Assembly (NCBI RefSeq): GCF_003846175.1
Contig: NZ_ML123052.1
Coordinates: 222,501 to 286,500 of the forward strand
Reading direction: 5' to 3'
From: Streptomyces sp. ADI95-17
Lineage (GTDB): Bacteria; Actinomycetota; Actinomycetes; Streptomycetales; Streptomycetaceae
Length of the DNA: 64,000 bases
The number at the start of each line of letters is the position of its first letter. The first letter of the stretch is position 1. Below, piece by piece: positions 1 through 7,126 of the stretch. A program made the position numbers and the translations under genes. The notes beneath the pieces were generated by a model. The model saw only the letters and a program-made list of their open reading frames with translations. It made no database searches and was not told where the DNA came from.

Positions 1-264
1 GTGGAGGCCATGAAGGAGGTCGGCGTCGACATCTCCGACCAGAAGCCGAAGATCCTCACCACCGAGGCCGTCCAGGCGTCCGACTACGTCATCACCATGG
101 GCTGCGGCGACGCCTGCCCGATCTTCCCCGGCAAGAAGTACCTCGACTGGGCCCTTGAGGACCCGGCGGGCAAGGGCGTCGACTCCGTGCGCCCGATCCG
201 CGACGAGATCAAGACCCGCATTGAGGCCCTGATCGCCGAGATCGACGCGAAGACGGAGGCATGA
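1..264 (+). CDS. arsC: Arsenate reductase ArsC, C-terminal part (5' end outside window)
   Basis: Partial gene; only the last 87 residues are in the window, so the catalytic CX5R P-loop of this low-molecular-weight tyrosine phosphatase-like family is missing. What remains shows the ArsC signature MGCGDACPIFPGKKYLDW, with the cysteine pair that in thioredoxin-coupled arsenate reductases relays the disulfide, and the conserved tail RPIRDEIK. The enzyme reduces arsenate to arsenite for export. The stop codon overlaps the start of the following thioredoxin reductase gene (ATGA), so the two are translationally coupled. This fits a Streptomyces ars operon in which the reductase is recharged by a dedicated thioredoxin system. 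The GTG at position 1 is not the real start. Confidence 0.88.
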   Translation: MEAMKEVGVDISDQKPKILTTEAVQASDYVITMGCGDACPIFPGKKYLDWALEDPAGKGVDSVRPIRDEIKTRIEALIAEIDAKTEA

Positions 265-1250
265 GCGGCGTGACCGACTCCGGCATACGCGAGGTCGTCA
301 TCATCGGCTCCGGCCCCGCCGGATACACCGCCGCCCTCTACACCGCCCGCGCCCAGCTCAAGCCCCTGCTGTTCGGCAGCTCGATCTCCGTGGGCGGCTC
401 ACTGACCACCACGACCGAGGTGGAGAACTTCCCCGGCTTCCCCGACGGCATCGACGGCCCGGCCCTCATGGAGAACATGCGGGCCCAGGCCGAGAAGTTC
501 GGCGCCGAGATGATCGACGACGACATCGTCGAGGTCGACCTCACCGGCGACATCAAGCTGCTCACCGACTCGTCCGGCACCGTGCACCGGGCGAAGACAG
601 TGATCGTCGCGACCGGCTCCGGCTACCGCAAGCTCGGCCTGGACAAGGAGGACACGCTCTCCGGCCGAGGCGTCTCCTGGTGCGCGACCTGCGACGGGTT
701 CTTCTTCCGCGACCGCGACATCGTGGTCGTCGGCGGCGGCGACACCGCGATGGAAGAGGCCACCTTCCTCACCCGCTTCGCCAAGTCCGTGACCATCGTC
801 CACCGGCGCAGCACACTGCGCGCCTCCCAGGTCATGCAGAACCGCGCCTTCGCCGACGACAAGATCTCCTTCGCCTTCGACAGCGAGATCGCCGAACTCC
901 GCGAGGAGAACGGCATGCTCGCCGGCCTGACCCTGCGCGACACCTTCACCGGCAAGACCCGCGAACTGGACGCGACGGGCCTGTTCATCGCGATCGGCCA
1001 CGACCCGCGCACCGCGCTGTTCACCAGCCAACTCGACCTCGACGACGAGGGCTACATCCAAGTCGCGGCACCCTCAACCCGCACCAGCCTCGCCGGCGTC
1101 TTCGCCGCCGGAGACGTCGTCGACCACACCTACCGCCAGGCCATCACCGCCGCCGGCACCGGCGCAGCCGCCGCCCTCGACGCGGAGCGCTACATCGCTG
1201 CAAGCACAGCCGATCCGGCCAATGGCAGACGGCCCACCGTCGCGGTCTGA
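261..1250 (+). CDS. Thioredoxin reductase, arsenic-operon type (ArsT-like)
   Basis: A 329-residue flavoprotein of the class II pyridine nucleotide-disulfide oxidoreductases. The FAD-binding motif GSGPAG lies at about residues 16-21, the redox-active CATC at 141-144, the NADPH-binding GGGDTA near 155-162, and the C-terminal FAD motif AAGDVVD near 278. It would pass electrons from NADPH to thioredoxin in the cytoplasm. Start is ATG overlapping the arsC stop by 4 bases. Position directly behind arsC argues for the arsT role (recycling the thioredoxin that serves arsenate reductase) rather than the housekeeping trxB, which in Streptomyces normally sits next to trxA. No thioredoxin gene follows here. 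Confidence 0.92.
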   Translation: MSGVTDSGIREVVIIGSGPAGYTAALYTARAQLKPLLFGSSISVGGSLTTTTEVENFPGFPDGIDGPALMENMRAQAEKFGAEMIDDDIVEVDLTGDIKLLTDSSGTVHRAKTVIVATGSGYRKLGLDKEDTLSGRGVSWCATCDGFFFRDRDIVVVGGGDTAMEEATFLTRFAKSVTIVHRRSTLRASQVMQNRAFADDKISFAFDSEIAELREENGMLAGLTLRDTFTGKTRELDATGLFIAIGHDPRTALFTSQLDLDDEGYIQVAAPSTRTSLAGVFAAGDVVDHTYRQAITAAGTGAAAALDAERYIAASTADPANGRRPTVAV

Positions 1251-1737
1251 CACGCCAGCAGGCGCACCGGGGTGAAATAGCCGGGGATCTTCTTGGGTGG
1301 GAAGTTGGGGAAGGTCTCTCGGGCGTACTGGTGCACGAGCCGGTGCCGGGCCGCATGCCGATCCGCGAACGCTCCAGGCACAACGTGTGACGGGGTTGTT
1401 GATCGTCCAGGCAAGCTTCATCGGCTAGGGCCTGTCCGGCGGATCATGTGACCAGCAGCGGAGGGATCCCTGTTCATATGAGCGGAGGGATCCCTGTTCC
1501 TATGGTGGGGCGGGGTGACCTGGCAGGGCATCGGTCCACTTGGCAACGGATCGCAGGACCGAGTGCGGGGTCGGGCAGCGGCTGGTCGGTGGATCGCGGG
1601 CGGTATGACGGTGTGTCTGTACGGCCGCACAGGGTGCGTGTGGCTTGATCGTCGGGCGGTCCCGGCAGGGGCCTGAACACCAACCGACGTCCGTGGCACG
1701 TGCTGTGTGCTGCGCTCTTTGTCGAGGAGTCCCCATC
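1251..1737. other. Intergenic region without a supported gene; repeat and scar-like sequence
   Basis: 487 bases between the ars operon and the secreted RTX-repeat gene. I see no convincing coding frame. It holds a 16-base GGGCCTGTCCGGCGGA segment at 1433-1448 that reappears inside a hairpin at 39798-39813, and a 24-bp tandem duplication at 1457-1504. The segment at 1190-1414 read on the minus strand gives a short peptide (VHQYARETFPNFPPKKI) that could be a decayed transposase or other gene end, but I cannot assign it. This stretch looks like a site of past insertion or rearrangement. Confidence 0.5.
1457..1504 (+). repeat. 24-bp tandem direct repeat, two copies
   Basis: Two adjacent 24-base units, 1457-1480 and 1481-1504, differ at a single base. 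Each contains the palindrome GGGATCCC preceded by AGCGGA and ends in a near NdeI-like TATG. Each unit thus carries a purine-rich GGAGGG followed by an ATG, so it resembles a duplicated ribosome-binding site, but the frames behind it encode nothing recognisable. Confidence 0.8.
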
Positions 1738-3015
1738 GTGAGACCGACCCTGCAACATGCCATGTTCTCTCGACGTGGTGCCGGAGCCGCGGGGGAGCGG
1801 AGGCGCCCGGCCCGGCGTGCTGCCGTGCTGCTCGCCACGGTGGCGCTGCCGGCGGCCCTGGTGGTGCCCACGGCCACGCCCGCTGCTGCGGCGGTGCCCG
1901 TGACCGTCACCTTCAACGCCGGCGCCGACCAGCCCTTCACCGTCCCGGCCGGCGTCACCCAACTGACCGTCACCGCCACCGGCGCCGCAGGCCAGAACGG
2001 CCCCAGCGGCGGCACAGGCGGCAACGGCGCCACCGTCACCGGCACCGTCACCGTGCCGCCGAGCACCACCACCCTCTATGTCAACGTCGGCACGGGCGGG
2101 GGCGCCGGCGGCGGATCGGCGACTACGGGCGGTGCCGGCGGCGGTTCCAGCGACGTCCGCACCTGCAGCTCGGCCGGCCCCGGCTGCACCCTGACCGGCG
2201 TCCCCGGCACCGACCCCCGCCTCATCGTCGCGGGCGGCGGAGGCGGCGGAGGAAGCGGCGTCCCCACCAATTTCCTCAACCCGGAGGCCACCGGCGGAGA
2301 CGCCGGAAACACCGGGGGTGCCGGCGGCAGCAGAACGAACAGCGGCCAGGGCGGAGGCGGCGGAACCCAGACAGCCGGCGGCGCAGGCGGAGCCGTATGC
2401 CCCGCTTCCGGTGGTACATCCGGCACTCCGGGCACGGGCGGTGCGGGCGGCAACGGCGGAGGCAACTTCGGGGCGGGCGGAGGCGGGGGCGGCTGGTTCG
2501 GCGGAGGCGGCGGCGGAGGCTGCAACCGTCTTTCTTTTCCTCCCGCTTACGGTCCCGGTGGCGGCGGTGGTGCGTCGAACCGTGTCCCCACGGGTGGTAC
2601 CTCCGCTCCGGCCGCGGGGCCGGCCCAGGTGACCATCACCTACGAGCCGGCGCCTCCCACCTGCGCGACCGCCACGCCCACCATCACCGGTACCAACGGC
2701 AACAACGTCCTGATCGGCACTCCCGGCAATGACGTGATCTTCGCTCTCGGCGGCAACGACGTGGTCGACGGCCGCGGTGGCAACGACATCATCTGCGGCG
2801 GCGACGGCAACGATGTGCTGTCCGGCGGCGACGGCAACGACCGCATCGAAGGCGGAAACGGTGCCGACAACCTGAACGGCAACAACGGCAACGACGCCCT
2901 CTTCGGCGGTCCCGGCAACGACGCGCTCTTCGGCGGCACCGGCACCAACACCAACGACGGCGGCCCCGGCATCAACGCCTGCTTCAACCCCTCCACCGGA
3001 CCCGGCTGCTTCTGA
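1738..3015 (+). CDS. Secreted glycine-rich protein with C-terminal RTX calcium-binding repeats
   Basis: 425 residues from GTG 1738, chosen because GAGGAG lies just upstream and the N-terminus then reads as a signal peptide: basic MFSRRGAGAAGERRRPARR, hydrophobic VLLATVALPAALVV, and an Ala-rich cleavage region ATPAAAA. After about 40 residues of a beta-rich domain the middle (about 110-300) is glycine-rich, like surface proteins in actinobacteria. Residues about 318-410 carry repeated GGxGxDxxx nonapeptides (GGNDVVDGRGGNDIICGGDG), the hallmark of calcium-binding beta-rolls. Role unknown; likely an extracellular or wall-associated protein folded by external calcium. It has no Type I secretion neighbours, so export is predicted through Sec rather than by the classical RTX route. 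A strong hairpin follows the stop. Confidence 0.8.
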   Translation: MRPTLQHAMFSRRGAGAAGERRRPARRAAVLLATVALPAALVVPTATPAAAAVPVTVTFNAGADQPFTVPAGVTQLTVTATGAAGQNGPSGGTGGNGATVTGTVTVPPSTTTLYVNVGTGGGAGGGSATTGGAGGGSSDVRTCSSAGPGCTLTGVPGTDPRLIVAGGGGGGGSGVPTNFLNPEATGGDAGNTGGAGGSRTNSGQGGGGGTQTAGGAGGAVCPASGGTSGTPGTGGAGGNGGGNFGAGGGGGGWFGGGGGGGCNRLSFPPAYGPGGGGGASNRVPTGGTSAPAAGPAQVTITYEPAPPTCATATPTITGTNGNNVLIGTPGNDVIFALGGNDVVDGRGGNDIICGGDGNDVLSGGDGNDRIEGGNGADNLNGNNGNDALFGGPGNDALFGGTGTNTNDGGPGINACFNPSTGPGCF

Positions 3016-3054
3016 CCCATCCCACACGCCTCCGACCTGATCGACGAACATCAG

Positions 3055-3111
3055 AAACGGGCCCCGGCGCATCCCTCGCCGCAGCGGCGAGGGATGCGCC
3101 GGGGCCCGTTT
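3055..3111 (+). terminator. Long perfect hairpin terminator after the RTX-repeat gene
   Basis: A near-perfect inverted repeat: 28-base arms (beginning AAACGGGCCCCGG and ending CCGGGGCCCGTTT) around a single central base. Located 40 bases past the stop codon of the secreted protein. Arms of this length are longer than usual even for Streptomyces terminators. The right arm ends only 8 bases before a truncated merR remnant. Confidence 0.85.
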
Positions 3112-3118
3112 CAACGCT

Positions 3119-3334
3119 TTGTCCATCCGAGCCCTGCGCGACGACGGCCACGCCCCCTGCTCACACGTCGCCGGCCTCATCCACGAGCACCTGGACGACA
3201 TCGACCGTCGCATGGCCGAACTCGCCGCCACCCGCGACGCAGTACGCGCCCTCGCGGACCGAGCCGCCACCACCGACCCCGCCGCCTGCGGCGCGGACGA
3301 CATCTGCACGATCCTCACCCCCACACAGCCATAG
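3119..3334 (+). pseudogene. C-terminal remnant of a MerR-family (heavy-metal type) regulator
   Basis: The 71-codon frame resembles only the dimerisation and metal-binding half of MerR regulators: a SIRALRDDGHAPCSHVAGLI segment, an antiparallel coiled-coil helix (LIHEHLDDIDRRMAELAATR), and a C-terminal cysteine pair (CGADDIC). The N-terminal winged helix-turn-helix is absent. The normal EIRxLLALRDDG junction is broken right behind the hairpin at 3055-3111, and no good ribosome-binding site precedes the frame. I read it as a deletion remnant of a metal or redox responsive merR gene, consistent with its position near an ars operon, and not as a functional protein. Confidence 0.72.
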
Positions 3335-4680
3335 GCCCCAGCTCTCACCGCGCTGTCCAAACTCATGAACATTACGGGTAGCCCAGCAGCCGCCCGCGCC
3401 TCTCAAACTGACGTCGAAGTGCCGTCCGTTCTCGTGATCAGAGCCAGCAGTGCCTGTCCCCAGCAGCAGCGCGGTCGCCGCCCACGCTGCGGCGGTTAGG
3501 CGCAGGCACGAGCGGTACGTGACCACGGTGCGGCCCAGCCGGAGCACGGACCCTGCCAAGCGGTGCATGGCCGTCGACTACACGAGGTGCAGGCCGTACA
3601 GCTACCCCGGGGCTTGCAGGACTTCTTCGACACGACGGCCTCGAGGGCGTCGGCATCGGGTTCATCGCCCAGAGTCGCTCCCGGACCGGAGACGGGGCAA
3701 GACTTTCACCCGTCGGCCCCAAGACGGGCCAAAGCACTCCTGCGCCGGCAAGGCCCCGTATGAGGTGAGTACCGAACAACGGGCTCTCCCTACGGCAGGC
3801 CGCCGGGCTGGGACGTCTGCATGAACAGCGCAGCCTCAGCGCTGGATGTGCGGCCCGGCCGCACCCGCAATGCCTCAGTGCGGAGCCCTCAACGGCGATG
3901 CGGCGTCAGTCACGCGGCGCTACACAGCCTGACCTGCGAAGACGCTCCACGCGTTCCCGATTCGGTGCAGAGGCGTTTCGAGAGCTCGCTGCGACGAGGC
4001 CCTGACCTGCGGTTTCGTAATTATCCACAAGGCCCACGAAGGCGGAGCCTGTCGGAAGCCGGTCCGGAAACCCTGTCGGGGATGCCGTGCCCGGTGAGAC
4101 AAGCGTCCTGGTCGGACTGCTACTGGCTGACTGACCGCTGACAGCCTAGCGGATCGGGCTTGCGGAGGTCGCCCCCCCCATTGCCGCCTTCGTGGGCTGT
4201 GATCGGTTGTGTGCCGCGTGGGTACGCGCACGGCGTGGATCTTGGCGCTGTACCGGCCCCGTGCCTGGCCCAGTGCCTGGCCCCGTAACTGTCCCCGCAC
4301 CGACCTCGTGCCCGTCCCCGTGCTCGGCCCCGCCCCGGCCCCGTACCGACCTCGTGCCCGGCCTCGCACCCGTCCCCGTGCCCGGTCCCGCCCCAGCCCC
4401 GTTCCGTCTGGGGCCTTCGTCGGTTCGGGCGGGGTTGCAAGGGGGCTGTTCGTGAGGGGAGTTGGGGGTGGGCGTACCGTTCTGACTGACCAGCAAGAAC
4501 CGTTGTGCAGCAGGTACGGGGTGTCCCCGCATGTCTTGTCCGCACCGCAGATCTCGGGTCTTCCCCGGAATGGCGGGTGTCGCCGTGTGGGCGGGCGGGG
4601 TGCGGCGGTGTGCTGGGGGATGGGGGCTTCCGGGCCGGGTGCCGCACGGCGGGTGACCGTCGATTCGTCGAAGGACCCCC
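3335..4680. other. 1.3-kb region with no supported gene
   Basis: Open frames here are short, change strand, and give arginine/proline-rich peptides without family signatures. One minus-strand frame (3161-3568) includes a hydrophobic stretch (LRLTAAAWAATALLLGTG) that could be a decayed membrane segment. Codon-position GC bias appears weaker than in neighbouring genes. A low-complexity CCCCGTGCC-type repeat lies inside. Together with the merR remnant this suggests a decaying accessory stretch. Confidence 0.5.
4252..4405 (+). repeat. Degenerate low-complexity repeat based on (G)CCCCGTGCCTGGC
   Basis: About 150 bases made of imperfect units such as GTGCCTGGCCCAGTGCCTGG, GTCCCCGTGCTCGG and CGTCCCCGTGCCCGG. 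It yields Pro/Val or Gly/Thr/Arg-rich frames on both strands, none of which resembles a protein. Best seen as a simple-sequence expansion in non-coding DNA upstream of the redoxin gene. Confidence 0.6.
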
Positions 4681-5256
4681 ATGAAACGCCCCTATGTTCC
4701 CTTCCTGGCTGCCCTTGCCTTTGCCGTCGTTCTTGTCGGAGTGATCGCGTTCAGTGGCAGCAGTCCGGGTACCCCCGCGGGTTACCACCGCAACAAGGAC
4801 GGCACGCTGACGATAGAGGACGCGTCCCGTCCGGTCTCGCCGGCCTTCATGGGGGCCGATGTCGACGGGAGGCCGATTCAGCTCTCCGACTTCGCGGGGA
4901 AGACGGTCGTGGTCAACGCATGGTCCTCCCGGTGCGAACCCTGCCGCAAGGAGATTCCGGTTCTGGTGCGGTACCACCGGAAGATGGAGAAGCAGGGTGT
5001 CGTTGTGCTGGGGATCAACCGGGACCAGTTCGCCGACGAGGCGCAGGGCTTCGCGCGTGAGTTCGACATGCCCTATCCCAGCGTTCTCGATCCGCGCGGA
5101 AAGCAGTTCTTCGCGTTGCCCAAGGGGTTGCTGAGCACTCAGGGGCTTCCCGTCACCCTTGTCATCGATGCGCGTGGGCGGATCGCCGCGACGGCGTCCG
5201 GGCCCGTCAGTGAGGGCCGGCTGGAGGGGCTTGTCGCCGCCGCTCGGGCGTCTTGA
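4681..5256 (+). CDS. TlpA/ResA-like membrane-anchored thiol-disulfide redoxin
   Basis: 191 residues from ATG 4681, with AAGGA seven bases upstream. An N-terminal hydrophobic segment (residues about 7-25, FLAALAFAVVLVGVIAF) anchors or exports the protein; the rest is a redoxin/thioredoxin fold outside the membrane. The active-site motif is CEPC (C85-C88) inside NAWSSRCEPCRKE, followed by the cis-Pro loop GLPVTLVID near 155. Family members reduce disulfides of exported proteins or serve cytochrome c maturation. No ccs/res genes are adjacent, so the partner is unknown. Its stop codon lies inside the -35 box predicted for the next gene. Confidence 0.85.
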   Translation: MKRPYVPFLAALAFAVVLVGVIAFSGSSPGTPAGYHRNKDGTLTIEDASRPVSPAFMGADVDGRPIQLSDFAGKTVVVNAWSSRCEPCRKEIPVLVRYHRKMEKQGVVVLGINRDQFADEAQGFAREFDMPYPSVLDPRGKQFFALPKGLLSTQGLPVTLVIDARGRIAATASGPVSEGRLEGLVAAARAS

Positions 5257-5281
5257 CGCGGGGCGGGGGCGGGCATAACGT
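5253..5281 (+). promoter_or_regulatory. Vegetative-type promoter for the acyl-CoA ligase gene
   Basis: TTGACG at 5253-5258 and TAACGT at 5276-5281 are separated by exactly 17 bases, close to the HrdB (sigma-70) consensus. The -35 box overlaps the stop codon of the redoxin gene. The predicted transcript would begin around 5288, immediately before the palindrome at 5292-5307. Confidence 0.6.
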
Positions 5282-5291
5282 CGCGAATGTA

Positions 5292-5307
5292 CTGAGCAAG
5301 CGCTTAG
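5292..5307. promoter_or_regulatory. Putative operator (AAGCGCTT-centred palindrome) before the acyl-CoA ligase
   Basis: CTGAGCAAGCGCTTAG sits between the predicted start of transcription and the ribosome-binding site AAAGG. The core AAGCGCTT is a perfect palindrome. Its GCAAG...CTT shape resembles operators of TetR-family regulators of fatty-acid and CoA-thioester genes (KstR2/FadR type). The cognate regulator is not identified in this window. Confidence 0.45.
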
Positions 5308-5318
5308 AAAGGTCGTTC

Positions 5319-7064
5319 GTGCCGCACATCGACCCGACCCCCGCCGCCGCCCCCGACCCGGAGGCCGCCGCAGCCGCGGCCGAGGCCGCCATCCGTATCG
5401 AAGCCGCGCTGACCGGCCCGGGTGCCCCGTTCGCCGTGGTGCGGGTGGAGGACGGGGTGCACGCCGGGTCGCTCGTGTACGCGGACGGGCCCAGGACGCT
5501 CCGGGAGTTCGTGGAGACCACCTGGGCCTTCGGGGACCGGCCGTTCCTGGTCTCGGCGGAGCGTGGTTACTCGTACGCCGAGTTCTTCGCCGCCGCTTCC
5601 GCGCTGGCCTGCCGGATGACCGAGGTGTACGGGCTCCGCCCCGGGGACCGGGCCGTCGTCGCGATGCGGAACCACCCCGAGTGGCAGATCGCCTTCTGGG
5701 CCGCCCAGCTGGCCGGCCTGGTCGCCGTACCGCTCAACGCCTGGTGGACCGAGGACGAGTTCACGTACGCGCTCGACGACTGCGAACCCCGGGTGCTCCT
5801 GGTGGACGGGGAACGGCTGCCCAGGGTCGCCGGGTGGGCGGCCGGGAGCGGGGCGCGCGTGGTCGTCTTCCACGGGGAGGGGGAGGTTCCGGAGGGCTGC
5901 GAGCGGTACGAGGATCTGCCCACGCCCGATCCGCTCGCCGCACCCCCCGAGGTCGAGATCCGGCCCGAGGACGACGCGACGATCATCTACACCTCCGGCA
6001 CCACCGGCCGGCCCAAGGGTGCGGTCGCCACCCATCTCGCCCAGGTGGGGGCGGTGCTCAACCCGCGGTTCCACGCGGCAGCCTCCGCGCTCGGGCGCGG
6101 GATCATCCCGGGGCAGGGGCCCGCCCCGGTGTCGCTGCTGACGTTCCCGTTCTTCCACGTCGCCGCGTTCACCGGCTTCTACGCGGCGATGGCGGCGGGC
6201 GGCACCCTCGTGCTGATGCGGAAGTGGGACGCCGAGGAGGCGCTGCGGCTGATCCGCGAGCACGGCGTCACCCACTACGCCGGCGTCCCGGCGACCGCGC
6301 TCCAGCTGCTCGCCGCTGCCGAGCAGGCGGGCGACGGCCTGGAGAGCCTGCAGATGCTGAACACCGGCGGGGCCGCCGCACCGCCCGATCTGGTCGCCCG
6401 GCTGACCGACCGGCATGGCGACCGCGTCGAACCCCGCAACGGCTACGGCCTGACCGAGACCAGCGGCGGCGTCCTGGCGAACTTCGGTGCCGAGTACCGG
6501 CTCCACCCGGGCAGCGTCGGCCGCCCCACCCCCACCACCGAGGTGCGGATCGCCGGGCCCGCGGGCGAGGCACTGCCCGAGGGCGAGGTCGGGGAACTGT
6601 GGCTGCGCGGCCAGTCCCTGGTCCGGGGCTACTGGCGCGACGAGGCGGCGACCGCGCGCGCGTTCACCGACGGGTGGTTCCGGACCGGTGATCTCGCCGT
6701 GGTGCGGGACGGGCGGGTCAGTGTCGTCGACCGGATCAAGGACATGGTGATCCGCGGCGGGGAGAACGTGTACTGCGTCGAGGTCGAGGCCGTACTGCAC
6801 GACCATCCGGACGTCGAGGACGCGGCGGTGCTGGGGGTGCCGCATCCGGTCCTGGGCGAGGAGGTCGCCGCGGTCGTGTGCCTGCGGGCCGGTGCCACCG
6901 TCACCGCCGAGGAGCTGCGGGCGCACGTCGGACGCAGCCTGGCCGCGTTCAAGGTCCCGGCCCATGTGCTCGTACGGGAGGAGCCGCTGCCCCGGAACCC
7001 GACCGGGAAGATCCTCAAGCGCGAGCTGCGTGGACCCGTCGAAGCGGAGGTCCGGGGTGAGTGA
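5319..7064 (+). CDS. Class I acyl-CoA ligase (AMP-forming)
   Basis: 581 residues from GTG 5319, chosen over an earlier in-frame TTG because AAAGG lies six bases upstream and the earlier start would fall in the promoter. It has the adenylate-forming motifs in order: P-loop YTSGTTGRPKG at about 223-233, GYGLTETSG near 386, the hinge/ATP motif GWFRTGDLAV with DRIKDMVIRGGENVY around 450-490, and the catalytic lysine in PTGKILKREL near 565. It activates a carboxylic acid with ATP and transfers it to CoA; chain-length class cannot be read from sequence. It stands alone, facing a convergent metalloprotease gene, and its upstream operator suggests control by an acyl-CoA-responsive repressor. Confidence 0.9.
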   Translation: MPHIDPTPAAAPDPEAAAAAAEAAIRIEAALTGPGAPFAVVRVEDGVHAGSLVYADGPRTLREFVETTWAFGDRPFLVSAERGYSYAEFFAAASALACRMTEVYGLRPGDRAVVAMRNHPEWQIAFWAAQLAGLVAVPLNAWWTEDEFTYALDDCEPRVLLVDGERLPRVAGWAAGSGARVVVFHGEGEVPEGCERYEDLPTPDPLAAPPEVEIRPEDDATIIYTSGTTGRPKGAVATHLAQVGAVLNPRFHAAASALGRGIIPGQGPAPVSLLTFPFFHVAAFTGFYAAMAAGGTLVLMRKWDAEEALRLIREHGVTHYAGVPATALQLLAAAEQAGDGLESLQMLNTGGAAAPPDLVARLTDRHGDRVEPRNGYGLTETSGGVLANFGAEYRLHPGSVGRPTPTTEVRIAGPAGEALPEGEVGELWLRGQSLVRGYWRDEAATARAFTDGWFRTGDLAVVRDGRVSVVDRIKDMVIRGGENVYCVEVEAVLHDHPDVEDAAVLGVPHPVLGEEVAAVVCLRAGATVTAEELRAHVGRSLAAFKVPAHVLVREEPLPRNPTGKILKRELRGPVEAEVRGE

Positions 7065-7126
7065 AGAGGCGAGTGGGGGAGTGGAGGGGAGCGGTGTGCG
7101 GTTCGGGCTGAGGGGTGTCAGGGGTG

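Noticed and set aside
1190..1414. Possible transposase or other gene end (VHQYARETFPNFPPKKI) downstream of the thioredoxin reductase
   Set aside because: Too short and without catalytic motif; no inverted repeats or target duplication could be defined around it.
1474..3372. 632-codon minus-strand frame over the RTX-repeat gene
   Set aside because: Ala/Gly/Arg-rich shadow produced by the repetitive plus-strand gene; the signal peptide and RTX repeats support the plus strand.
4192..5060. Arg/Pro-rich frames across the CCCCGTGCC repeat
   Set aside because: Simple-sequence origin; composition changes with the repeat and no start signal is present.
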